From: Bordetella bronchialis
GTDB lineage: Bacteria; Pseudomonadota; Gammaproteobacteria; Burkholderiales; Burkholderiaceae_B
Length of the DNA: 64,000 nt
NCBI RefSeq assembly: GCF_001676705.1
Contig: NZ_CP016170.1
Span: 4,836,001 to 4,900,000, forward strand
Direction: 5' to 3'
Shown here: positions 27,615 through 35,406 of the stretch, piece by piece
How positions within the stretch are numbered: the first letter of the stretch is position 1
Layout: each line of letters opens with the position of its first letter
Translations under genes and position numbers: made by a program
Notes under the pieces: model-generated
Databases searched by the model: none
What the model was told of the DNA's origin: nothing
Seen by the model: only the letters and a program-made list of their open reading frames with translations

Positions 27615-27622
27615 GGCCGCCA
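27615..27622. repeat. Target-site duplication of the IS element, right copy
   Basis: GGCCGCCA, identical to 26233-26240. Confidence 0.93.
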
Positions 27623-27699
27623 GCCGGCCCGCCACACCGTAGCACCGTGCCTTGCCACGGATGCTGGCGATGGCGCGGCAGCATCTGATAAGTCGGTGC

Positions 27700-27733
27700 G
27701 GGAGTGTCAGGAATTTTGTGCTTGGGGCCTAAC
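27700..27733. repeat. Orphan IS256-type end
   Basis: These 34 bp match the right end of the neighbouring IS with one difference, but point the other way (body to the right). They are followed by unrelated DNA, and no transposase remains. This looks like the relic of another insertion or a rearranged end. Confidence 0.85.
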
Positions 27734-27968
27734 GGCCGGCGCTATCGCGACAAGGCGGCATCGCCGTATCAAGAGCGGCACCACTCCGAATCGCCGGCCG
27801 CCGCATACCGCCGCCCTATGCAGAGCCACACTGCGCAGGCGTTTCTGGGCCGCGCAGGGCGGCCCGGAAACGACGGGCGATGGAAGATCTTTCCTAACCC
27901 AAAACCACAGCCCACGAAGGGCCAAGTAAACCGACGGTCGCGGCAACCGTCGCGTGGGCAAACCGCGA

Positions 27969-28170
27969 GTCCGGCGGGGGCGATGCCTGGCGGGGCCGGC
28001 CCGTCGGAGGGCGCGCGCGGGCTTCCGAAGGCAGGACGGCCGGGCAAAAAAGCCGCAAGAACCCCAACGCCTGTTCGGCCGCCGAACGAGGAAGACGCAG
28101 CGGCAGTCCAGCGCGAAGGCGCTGGACCGCCCGACCGGGCCGGACACGCCAGGCATCGCCCCCGACGGAC
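27969..28170 (-). repeat. 202-bp element with 24-bp terminal inverted repeats (copy 2)
   Basis: Same length as copy 1 and inverted relative to it. The terminal 24-mers (27969-27992 and 28147-28170) pair with one mismatch. Aligned by eye with copy 1 it differs at three positions, one of them within a terminal repeat. Confidence 0.85.
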
Positions 28171-28281
28171 GGCAATAGCAAACCGACCCGCAACGGCATC
28201 GACGAACGGCAATAGCAAACCGACCAGCGACGGCATCGACGGACAGCATTAGCACGGCGACCACCGACCGCATCGCTGAAT
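28170..28281. repeat. 37-bp tandem repeat array (right)
   Basis: GGCAATAGCAAACCGAC begins at 28171 and 28208, with a degenerate third copy from 28245, again a 37-bp period. It is the inverted counterpart of the 25671-25805 array and likewise abuts the 202-bp element. Confidence 0.85.
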
Positions 28282-28359
28282 AACATCCCGCGATGCGCCC
28301 GTCAAAAGCAGCATCGCGAACGAAGCCCCCCCAAGAAGATATACATCCACCCCGCGACG

Positions 28360-29922
28360 TCAAACAGCCACATCCACCGTGCCCACCGCCCGAGGTCCCG
28401 CCCCGCTCCCACGAACCAACGCCGCTTCCGGCGGCGCCGTCACGATGCCCGTACGGAAATCCACGGGCGGTTGCGCGCGCAGCCGCTCCAGGTCCGGCAG
28501 CGGCCGCGCCAGTTCCGGTTCGCGGGCCCACGCCCATTCCAGCGACTTGCAGATTTCCAGCAGCGCCAGATCCTGCCGGAAACCGCCGATCACCTGCATG
28601 CCGAAAGGCATGCCCGCATGGTCACGGCCGCAAGGCATCGATAGCGCGGGATTGGTCATCAGGGTAATGACGTACGTCAGCGCCAGCCACCGGTAGTAGT
28701 TCTCTTGCGGCTTCCCGTCGACACCGTCCAGCGCCAGCTGCGTCCACGGGAAAGGCGACACCGGCGTCGTCGGCGCCAGGATCACATCGTAGTCCTGGTA
28801 CAGCGCCTGGAAAGCCTTGAACATCCGCGTCTGGTCCAGGTGCGCGGCCGTATGGTCGGCCAGCGTCATCGATGCGCCCATCTCGTAATTCGCGCGGGGA
28901 TTCGGCCCCAGGTTATCCGGATCCGCCTCGTAGGCCTCGCGATACCGGGCCACGTAGTTCGCCGCGCGGATCACGTCGAAACAGCGGTGCGCCGCCGACA
29001 GATCGGGCCGCACCGGCTCGCACGTCTTGAACAAATGCCGCATCGCTTCGATCTTGGCCAGGAACACCCGGCGGATGTCCGCGTCCACATCGCACACCCC
29101 GAAATCCACGCTGTAGCCTACCCGCAGGCTGGCCAGATCCCGTGGCCGCGGGCTAGCGAACGCCGACGCGTCGACGTCGTAGGAGAGCGGGTCGCAATCC
29201 GCGCGGCCCGCGATCGCCGACAGGTGCAGGCCCACGTCGTCCATGGTGCGGCCCATCGGACCCACCACCGAAATCGGTGTCCAGCCCAGCGCGCGGCGCT
29301 CCACCGGCACCAGGCCCGGAGAAGGACGGAAACCGATCACACCGCACTTGGCGGCCGGAATACGCAAGGACCCGCCCGTATCCGATCCGGTGCATAGCGG
29401 CAGCATGTCCGTGGCCAGGGCCACCGCCGAACCGCCGGAAGAGCCGCCGCAGTTCAGGCGTGGGTCGAAGGGATTGCCCGTCGCGCCCCAGACCGGATTG
29501 CGGGTGTTGGCGCCCGCGCCCAGTTCCGGCACATTGGTCTTGCCCACCACGATGGCGCCCGCGCGCCGCATGCGCGCCACCATCAGATTGTCCGCGGCCG
29601 GGACATGGCCGCGGTACATGGGGGATCCGAAAGTCGTCAGCAGGCCTTCGGTTTCTTCCAGGTCCTTGACGCCCAGCGGCAGGCCGTGCAGCGGGCCCAG
29701 GGGCAGGCCACGCATGACGGAGTCCTCCGCGGCGCGCGCCTCGGCCATGGCGCGGTCGTAGCAGGTTGCCGTGATCGCGTTCAGGTAGGGGTTCAGCGAT
29801 TCGATGCGGGCCAGGCAGGCCTGCAATAGCTCGACGGGAGAGACGGTCTTGTCGCCGATGGCGCGGCGCAATGCCACCGTGGACCAGGAGACGAGGGAAT
29901 CGGCGGCGGTCGCCATGGGCAT
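28360..29922 (-). CDS. Amidase signature family enzyme
   Basis: A 520-residue amidase signature (AS) enzyme that hydrolyses a carboxamide to acid and ammonia. The Ser-cisSer-Lys triad is present: K86 in LPLGVKDLEE, the CGGSSGGSA loop at 158-166 carrying the cis-serine, and nucleophile S185 in GSDTGGSLRIPA. No signal peptide is visible, so it is cytoplasmic. The start MPMATAADS at 29922 has a weak ribosome site; 29916 is an alternative. It lies just outside the repeat island and upstream of no obvious partner. A link to the nearby hydantoinase operon is possible (both act on amide bonds) but unproven. Confidence 0.92.
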   Translation of the reverse strand: MPMATAADSLVSWSTVALRRAIGDKTVSPVELLQACLARIESLNPYLNAITATCYDRAMAEARAAEDSVMRGLPLGPLHGLPLGVKDLEETEGLLTTFGSPMYRGHVPAADNLMVARMRRAGAIVVGKTNVPELGAGANTRNPVWGATGNPFDPRLNCGGSSGGSAVALATDMLPLCTGSDTGGSLRIPAAKCGVIGFRPSPGLVPVERRALGWTPISVVGPMGRTMDDVGLHLSAIAGRADCDPLSYDVDASAFASPRPRDLASLRVGYSVDFGVCDVDADIRRVFLAKIEAMRHLFKTCEPVRPDLSAAHRCFDVIRAANYVARYREAYEADPDNLGPNPRANYEMGASMTLADHTAAHLDQTRMFKAFQALYQDYDVILAPTTPVSPFPWTQLALDGVDGKPQENYYRWLALTYVITLMTNPALSMPCGRDHAGMPFGMQVIGGFRQDLALLEICKSLEWAWAREPELARPLPDLERLRAQPPVDFRTGIVTAPPEAALVRGSGAGPRAVGTVDVAV

Positions 29923-30057
29923 GATCCAGACAGGAAAAGACCATGCCGATTCTGGAAGTCGAGCGCGCGTCTGTCCATTAGAGTTTTTCGCAGCGCTCGT
30001 TCTCTTAATTCGAAGCGGAGCGGGATGCCGCCAGCGGCGCGCGCTACGTGAAGCGCC

Positions 30058-30603
30058 TTAACACAGCTCGCGCAGCCGCTGCAGCTCCTTGGCGTAGGCA
30101 AGCCGCGTGGCATAGCCGGGAATGCCGCTTTGGCGCTCGACGAAGCGATGGAATTCCCTGGAATGCTGGAGGATGTGCGTGCTGTTCTTCTTCGTGAGTG
30201 CCTTCCAGTTATTGAAGGCGGTTCCGCTTTCGATGGAGAAGGACCCCGGACCGTGGACGGTGATCCCGCCGCCGTTGGCCAGTTTTTCCCATATGAGGCG
30301 TTCGGCGGGAAGCTGTTCTCTTTCCTGCTTCAGCTTGTTCGCCAGGAATTGGGTCTCTATGCGGTGCTGCGCCCGCGGATCGCGCTGGCCGCAGTGTTCC
30401 AGTTGCGCGCGCAGCCGATCCAGGACGACCCGCTGCCTTTCCGTTTCCCGCGTCAGGTCCTGGCCGAGCTTTTCGGCCCAGCTTTTGACCGACGATTCGA
30501 TCTCCGCCGCCGTGAAGCCCGGCATGACGGCGTCGCGCGGCGGCAGGTGGCCGGGGTCGGGATGGGTGAGCGCGATGGCGGGAAAGGATGGCGAAACTTC
30601 CAT
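30058..30603 (-). CDS. Hypothetical protein with charged helical region
   Basis: I do not recognise this 181-residue protein. The start MEVSPSFPAIALTHPDPG at 30603 is chosen over longer frames because GAGGGA lies about 9 nt upstream and the upstream residues have arginine-rich shadow composition. Residues about 27-100 are strongly charged and helical, possibly coiled coil (LTRETERQRVVLDRLRAQLE). A C-terminal segment has FNNWKALTKKNSTHILQHSREFHRFVE. There is no signal peptide or membrane helix. It lies between the amidase and the GntR gene on the same strand, with 135- and 171-bp gaps, and ends in a cysteine. Confidence 0.6.
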   Translation of the reverse strand: MEVSPSFPAIALTHPDPGHLPPRDAVMPGFTAAEIESSVKSWAEKLGQDLTRETERQRVVLDRLRAQLEHCGQRDPRAQHRIETQFLANKLKQEREQLPAERLIWEKLANGGGITVHGPGSFSIESGTAFNNWKALTKKNSTHILQHSREFHRFVERQSGIPGYATRLAYAKELQRLRELC

Positions 30604-30774
30604 GGTGGCGTTCCCTCGGATGGCGCTGCGAACGCCGCAGCGCCGGTACGTGCCTGGATCGATTCGCCGGTTCCGGATGCATATGCGTGCCGGGAGACGC
30701 GCCGCGCGTCGGCCGGCAGGCGAGCGGCGCGCCAGCGAAGCCGCGCAAGACATCCGGGGCAGGATGAGGGCGCC

Positions 30775-31509
30775 TCAGGAAGCGAACAATGCCTGCAGGT
30801 CGACGCGCGGCGAGGCTTCCGGTTCTTCCAGCGCGAGCGTGGCCTCGATGTGCTGCAAATGATGGCGCATCAGTGCGCCGGCCTGCCGGCCGTCGCGGGC
30901 CTCGATGGCGTCGATGACCTCTTCGTGCTCGTGATAGGGGCAGGCCGGGGTATTCGGCTTGTCGTACAGCGTGATGACCAGGCAGGTCTGCGCGCACAGC
31001 TCGCGCAAGGTGCGCATCAGGATGCGATTGCCCGTGAGTTCCGCCATCAGCAAATGGAATTCGCCCGACAGGCGGATGATGACGGATCGTTCGCCCGCCT
31101 CGCGCGCCGCGGCTTCGCGGCGCACGTGGGCGCGCAGGCGGTTGATCTGCGCGGCCTTGCAGTCGCGCGCCAGTTGTTCCGCCATGGGCGGCTCGATCAT
31201 GTGCCGCATGGCGAAGACTTCGCGCGCTTCCTCGACGCTGGGGCTGGCGATGAAGGCGCCGCGATTGGGGATCAGGGTGACCAGGTTCTCGTGCGCCAGG
31301 CGGGCCAGCACCTGGCGGATGCGCCCGCGCGTGCTGCCGGTGACCTCCGCCAGGTGGTCCTCCACCAGGCGCGTGCCGGGCAGCAGACGATGTTCGAATA
31401 CCGCCTGCTGGAGCCTGCGGTAGATCTCTTCGTTTGCGAGCATGGAGGACGGCGCGGCGGCGGTATCCGCGGGGCGCCGGGACGAGGTCTTGTCGCGCGG
31501 GGAGTCCAT
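30775..31509 (-). CDS. GntR-family (FCD-type) transcriptional regulator
   Basis: A 244-residue GntR regulator of the FadR/FCD class. The winged helix contains IYRRLQQAVFEHRLLPGTRLVEDHLAE and STRGRIRQVLARLAHENLV, followed by an all-helical FCD domain with metal-ligand-like residues (EFHLLMAELTGNRIL; PYHEHEEVIDAI; MRHHLQHIE). The start at 31509 is favoured by fit to family length, though its ribosome site is poor; 31443 is an alternative. It is divergent from the transporter/hydantoinase operon. Two GATTGTG-type palindromes in the intervening DNA are its probable operators, so it is likely the operon repressor and autoregulated. Confidence 0.9.
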   Translation of the reverse strand: MDSPRDKTSSRRPADTAAAPSSMLANEEIYRRLQQAVFEHRLLPGTRLVEDHLAEVTGSTRGRIRQVLARLAHENLVTLIPNRGAFIASPSVEEAREVFAMRHMIEPPMAEQLARDCKAAQINRLRAHVRREAAAREAGERSVIIRLSGEFHLLMAELTGNRILMRTLRELCAQTCLVITLYDKPNTPACPYHEHEEVIDAIEARDGRQAGALMRHHLQHIEATLALEEPEASPRVDLQALFAS

Positions 31510-31601
31510 AAAGACGGGGAGGCTGGTCCAGGAAGAAACGGCGGTGGGGCGGGCACCGGGCGCGGCTATCGCGCCGTCGGTCCCGGCTGACCGACATTCT
31601 A

Positions 31602-31615
31602 GATTGTGCGCAATC
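31602..31615. promoter_or_regulatory. Candidate GntR operator 1
   Basis: GATTGTGCGCAATC, a near-perfect 14-bp palindrome about 93 bp upstream of the GntR start. It differs by one base from the box at 31883-31896 and fits the TTGT/ACAA-type sites of FCD-class GntR proteins. Confidence 0.75.
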
Positions 31616-31882
31616 CAAAGGAAAACGGAAACGGCGCCTGGGCGGCAAATTGTCGGCGCCGGGCCACGCCCTGCATGCGGTGCCGCACCAGCCATCCCGT
31701 TCCCTTACGCGTCGCGCCCGCCTTCCTTCCGGCTGGACAGCGGGCCGTCGGGCCGGCCGGGCCGCACCACTTCTTGCGCCCACATAGTGCATTGGGCCCC
31801 GTTATGGCCCATCGCGGGCGGCGCGCAAGAGCCGACCGGGATGCCCGGCCCCACCCGCCGCCCTGGAGACAAACGTCGACGA

Positions 31883-31896
31883 GATTGTGCACAATC
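31883..31896. promoter_or_regulatory. Candidate GntR operator 2
   Basis: GATTGTGCACAATC, a perfect 14-bp palindrome 111 bp before the start of the binding-protein gene at 32008, on the operon side of the divergent region. The 498-bp region between 31509 and 32008 holds no gene that I can support. Confidence 0.8.
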
Positions 31897-32007
31897 ATCA
31901 CGAAAAATTGGCACAGCTATTGCTTTGACTCCTGGCGGATCCCGCCCGGCTCGCCGGCGCCCCGTGTCCCTGGACCCGTACCGACCACGCACCACAGGAG
32001 CCTTCCC

Positions 32008-33012
32008 ATGTCTTTCATCAAAGCGGTGGCAGCCCTTGCCCTGGCGACCCTGGCCGGGTCATACAGCGCCGCCCATGCCGCCGACCCCGAGATCAAGCTC
32101 GGCTTCGCCAAATGCGCGCACTGCGTGCCGATGAGCCTGACTCCCCAGCTGGCCAAGGGCGTGAAAATCGACGCCACCGCCTTCACGTCGGGCAACGATG
32201 TGCTGACGGCGCTGGTTTCCAAGAGCGTGGACGTCGCGCAGGTCACCTACCTGCACTTCGTGACGGCGCTGGACAAGGGCTTCGACGTCGTTGCGATCTC
32301 CGGGCAGGTGAACGGCGGCTCCGAGCTGCTTTCCGCGCCGGGCCTGAACCTGAAGGCCGACGATTGGGATGCGCTGAAAAAGCTGGTCGCCGAACGCAAG
32401 AAGGCCGGCCAGCCGCTGCGCGTGGCCGCCTCGCGCGGCAATGCGCAGGACCTGCACATGCGCGGCGTGCTGGCCACGCACGGCATCAATCCGGACAAGG
32501 ACGTGCAGTTCATCAACATCCCCAATCCCGCCGATCATGCGGCGGCCTTGCAGCGCAACGAAATCGACCTGGTCTCCACGGTGGAGCCCTTCGCGTCGCA
32601 GATCCGCATGAACGGCGCCGGCAAGCATTTCGATTTCCCCTACGACCAGGCGGCCGGCAAGCTGACCAACCTGATCGTGACCCGCTCGGACGTCATCAAG
32701 GACAAGCCGCAAGCCGTGCAGGCCACCGTGGACGCCGTGGTGGCCCTGGTCGACAAGCTCAAGAGCGACCGCCAGGTGTGGATAGACAGCATCTCCAAAT
32801 ACACGGCGCTGGATCCCAAGGTCGCGGCCGCCGCGCTGGACAATGCCTATCCCGACTACGCGATGTACCAGAAGCAGACGCTGGCCATCGCCAAGATGAT
32901 GAAGGACCTGCACTACGTGTCCACGGACGTCGGCGCGCAGATCCCCGCGCACATGGATTACGGCTTCCTGGCCAAGGCCACGGGCAAATCCAAGAGCGAC
33001 CTCGGCGACTGA
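32008..33012 (+). CDS. ABC transporter substrate-binding protein, NMT1/SsuA-like
   Basis: A 334-residue periplasmic receptor of the nitrate/sulfonate/thiamine-precursor (NMT1/SsuA) class. It starts at the ATG with CAGGAG 7 nt upstream and has a clean signal peptide (AVAALALATLAGSYSAAHA). The mature protein begins ADPEIKLGFAKCAHCVPMSL, with a CxxC pair that is unusual at this position. It is the first gene of a six-gene operon and so defines what the downstream enzymes act on, probably a small nitrogen heterocycle or ureide by inference from those enzymes. Confidence 0.9.
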   Translation: MSFIKAVAALALATLAGSYSAAHAADPEIKLGFAKCAHCVPMSLTPQLAKGVKIDATAFTSGNDVLTALVSKSVDVAQVTYLHFVTALDKGFDVVAISGQVNGGSELLSAPGLNLKADDWDALKKLVAERKKAGQPLRVAASRGNAQDLHMRGVLATHGINPDKDVQFINIPNPADHAAALQRNEIDLVSTVEPFASQIRMNGAGKHFDFPYDQAAGKLTNLIVTRSDVIKDKPQAVQATVDAVVALVDKLKSDRQVWIDSISKYTALDPKVAAAALDNAYPDYAMYQKQTLAIAKMMKDLHYVSTDVGAQIPAHMDYGFLAKATGKSKSDLGD

Positions 33013-33034
33013 CGCCGGCGGCACGGAGAATCGC

Positions 33035-33856
33035 ATGCGTCTATACGCCCACAAAGAGCGGCTGGTGGTGCCCGTCGTCGTCCTGCTGGCCTGGGAGGCA
33101 TTCTCCCGGTCCGGGCTGATCCCGCCCGCCCTGCTGCCCGCGCCGTCGCGCGTCATCCTGACCTGGGCCGACTGGATCTTCGGCACCGACGGCAGCACGC
33201 AGTCCTACAGCGGCGAATGGCTGCCGGCCGCCTTCGCCAGCCTGATGCGGGTGCTGGCCGGCTATGCCATCGCGGCCGCCAGCGGGATTTTGCTGGGCAT
33301 CGCCATCGGGTGGTGGCGCTGGGTGGAAAAGACCATAGAACCCACGATACAGGTGCTGCGGCCCATCCCGCCCGTCTCCTGGATTCCGCTGGCGATCATC
33401 TGGTTCGGCATCGCCAACAAGCCGGCGATTTTCCTGGTGTTCCTGGGCGCATTCTTTCCCATCCTGATGAATACCATCCATGGCGTGAAGAACGTCGACC
33501 GCAACCTGATCCGCGCCGCCGCCATGATGGACGCGACGCAGTGGCAACTGCTGCGCCACGTGGTACTGCCGGCCGCCCTGCCCAGCATCTTCTCGGGCCT
33601 GCGCATCGCCATCGGTTCGGCCTGGATGCTGACGGTGACCGCCGAGATGGTGGCGGTCAAGAGCGGCCTGGGCTATTCGCTGTGGGATTCCTACTACTTC
33701 CTGCGCTATGACCTGGTCATCGCGGCCATGGTCAGCATCGGGCTGCTGGGCTATCTGTCGGACCTGCTGCTCAAGACCATCATGAACGCCTGCCTGCACT
33801 GGCAGCGCGGCTCCACGCTGCAGGGCAGCCACCAAGGCGCGGGAGGCGCTCGATGA
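33035..33856 (+). CDS. ABC transporter permease, SsuC-like
   Basis: A 273-residue inner-membrane permease of the SsuC/TauC/ThiX class. It has about six hydrophobic helices, RPIPPVSWIPLAIIWFGIANKPAIFLVFLGAFFPI, which is diagnostic of this class, and the EAA loop IRAAAMMDATQWQLLRHVVLPAALPSI. GGAG precedes the start. It overlaps the ATPase gene by ATGA and partners the binding protein at 32008. Confidence 0.93.
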   Translation: MRLYAHKERLVVPVVVLLAWEAFSRSGLIPPALLPAPSRVILTWADWIFGTDGSTQSYSGEWLPAAFASLMRVLAGYAIAAASGILLGIAIGWWRWVEKTIEPTIQVLRPIPPVSWIPLAIIWFGIANKPAIFLVFLGAFFPILMNTIHGVKNVDRNLIRAAAMMDATQWQLLRHVVLPAALPSIFSGLRIAIGSAWMLTVTAEMVAVKSGLGYSLWDSYYFLRYDLVIAAMVSIGLLGYLSDLLLKTIMNACLHWQRGSTLQGSHQGAGGAR

Positions 33857-34626
33857 GCCACGTCGTTTTCGAAAGCATAGGCAAGACCTTCTACGACGCC
33901 CGCCGCAATACGGAGCTGCTGACGCTGAAGGACGTCTCCCTGAGCGTCGGCCGGCATGAATTGCTCTGCCTGCTGGGGCCGTCGGGCTGCGGCAAGTCCA
34001 CGCTGCTGAACATGCTGGCGGGCTTCGAACAGCCGACCACGGGCCGCGTCACCGTGGAAGGCAAACCCGTCACGCGGCCCGGCGCGGACCGCGGCATGGT
34101 GTTCCAGCAGGCCACGCTGATGCCCTGGCTGCCCGTGTGGGACAACGTGGCCTTTCCCTACCGCCTGCGCGGCAAGCCGCGCGACGAGCGGCGCAAGCTG
34201 GCGCAGCCCTATATCGACCTGGTCGGCCTGACCGGGTTCGAGGACCACTATCCCTCGGAGCTCTCCGGCGGCATGAGCCAGCGCGTGGGCATCGCCCGCG
34301 CGCTGCTGCTGAACCCCGGCGTGATCCTGATGGACGAGCCTTTCGCCGCGCTGGACGCGCAGACCAAGGCGGATATCCAGGAAGAACTGGTGTCCATCTG
34401 GCAGAAGTCCCGGTCGACCATCGTCTTCGTCACGCACAGCGTGGAGGAAGCGCTGATACTGGGCACCCAGGTCGCCGTCATGACGCACCGGCCGGGGCGC
34501 ATCCGCGAGCTGATACCCATAGACCTGCCGCGCCCGCGCGACACCACCTCGGCGGTGTTCAACGAGATCAAGCGCCACGTCCTGGCCCTGATCCGCGAGG
34601 AAGCGGCGCTGGCGCGCGCCGCGTGA
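33853..34626 (+). CDS. ABC transporter ATPase, SsuB/TauB-like
   Basis: A 257-residue ATPase of the nitrate/sulfonate/taurine class. It has Walker A LLGPSGCGKST (41-50), a Q-loop in MVFQQATLMPWL, signature LSGGMSQRVGIARAL, Walker B VILMDEPFAALD and the H-loop in VFVTHSVEEA. It overlaps the permease by 4 bp and completes the importer. Confidence 0.94.
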   Translation: MSHVVFESIGKTFYDARRNTELLTLKDVSLSVGRHELLCLLGPSGCGKSTLLNMLAGFEQPTTGRVTVEGKPVTRPGADRGMVFQQATLMPWLPVWDNVAFPYRLRGKPRDERRKLAQPYIDLVGLTGFEDHYPSELSGGMSQRVGIARALLLNPGVILMDEPFAALDAQTKADIQEELVSIWQKSRSTIVFVTHSVEEALILGTQVAVMTHRPGRIRELIPIDLPRPRDTTSAVFNEIKRHVLALIREEAALARAA

Positions 34627-34674
34627 TCGACCTCGCCCGCCGGCCTTCCGAACCCCCACGCTGGAAATCCGACC

Positions 34675-35406
34675 ATGACCACGAAAAGGCTGCTCCTGGG
34701 CATGCTGACCCCTTCTTCCAATACCGTGCTGGAACCCGTGACCAGCGCCATGCTGGCCGGCCTGGACGAGGCCAGCGCCCACTTCGGCCGCTTTCCGGTC
34801 ACGGAGATCGCCCTGTCGGACCGCGCCCTGGCGCAGTTCGACGACACGCCCATCCTGCGCGCCGCCGAACTGCTGGCGCACGGAAAAATGGACGTGATCT
34901 GCTGGAACGGCACGTCGTCCGGCTGGCTCGGGTTCGAGGCCGACCGCGACCTGTGCCGGCGCATCGAGGCGGCGACGGGCATCCCCGCCTGCACCTCCGT
35001 GCTGGCGCTGAATGAGATCTTCGAACGCACCGGCGTGAAGAACTACGCGCTGGTCACGCCCTACACCGATGACGTGCAGTCGCGCATCCTGGACAACTAC
35101 GCGCGGGCCGGCTACGCATGCGTGGCCGAGCGCCACCTGGGCAAGCGCGACAATTTTTCCTTTTCCGAGGTCGACGCCGATACGCTGCGCGGCATGGTGC
35201 GCGAGGTGGCCGCCGCCCGGCCGGACGCGATCTCGATTTTCTGCACCAATCTGCGCGGCGCGCCGCTGGTAGAGGAACTCGAGCGGGAGCTTGGCATTCC
35301 CATCTACGACACCATTGCCACCGCCGTCTGGAAGTCCCTGCGCCTGGCCGGCGGCGATGTGCGGCGCGTGCGCAACTGGGGCACCTTGTTCCGGGAGGTG
35401 GCATGA
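34675..35406 (+). CDS. Maleate isomerase/Asp-Glu racemase superfamily enzyme
   Basis: A 243-residue cytoplasmic enzyme of the Asp/Glu/hydantoin racemase superfamily, closest in pattern to maleate cis-trans isomerase and arylmalonate decarboxylase. The N-terminal LGMLTPSSNTVLEPV and the two cysteines at C76 (DVICWNGTSSGW) and C190 (ISIFCTNLRG) occupy the catalytic positions of maleate isomerase. ATGA overlap with the hydantoinase gene indicates coupled translation. With a hydantoinase downstream it could racemise a hydantoin or act on a ring-cleavage acid; the choice is not decidable from sequence. Confidence 0.82.
   Translation: MTTKRLLLGMLTPSSNTVLEPVTSAMLAGLDEASAHFGRFPVTEIALSDRALAQFDDTPILRAAELLAHGKMDVICWNGTSSGWLGFEADRDLCRRIEAATGIPACTSVLALNEIFERTGVKNYALVTPYTDDVQSRILDNYARAGYACVAERHLGKRDNFSFSEVDADTLRGMVREVAAARPDAISIFCTNLRGAPLVEELERELGIPIYDTIATAVWKSLRLAGGDVRRVRNWGTLFREVA

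Larger units (their letters stand above)
27815..28281 (-). repeat. Right arm of the long inverted repeat flanking the IS element
   Basis: The reverse complement of the 25671-26155 segment in the same order: inner flank, 202-bp core, 37-bp array. Together with the left arm it encloses the IS, the orphan IS end and about 280 bp of other DNA. Confidence 0.88.

Noticed and set aside
31510..32007. N-terminal extension of the NMT1-like binding protein into the divergent promoter region
   Set aside because: The frame is open back to 31606, but a signal peptide and ribosome site mark 32008 as the start, and the extension would cover both GntR operators.
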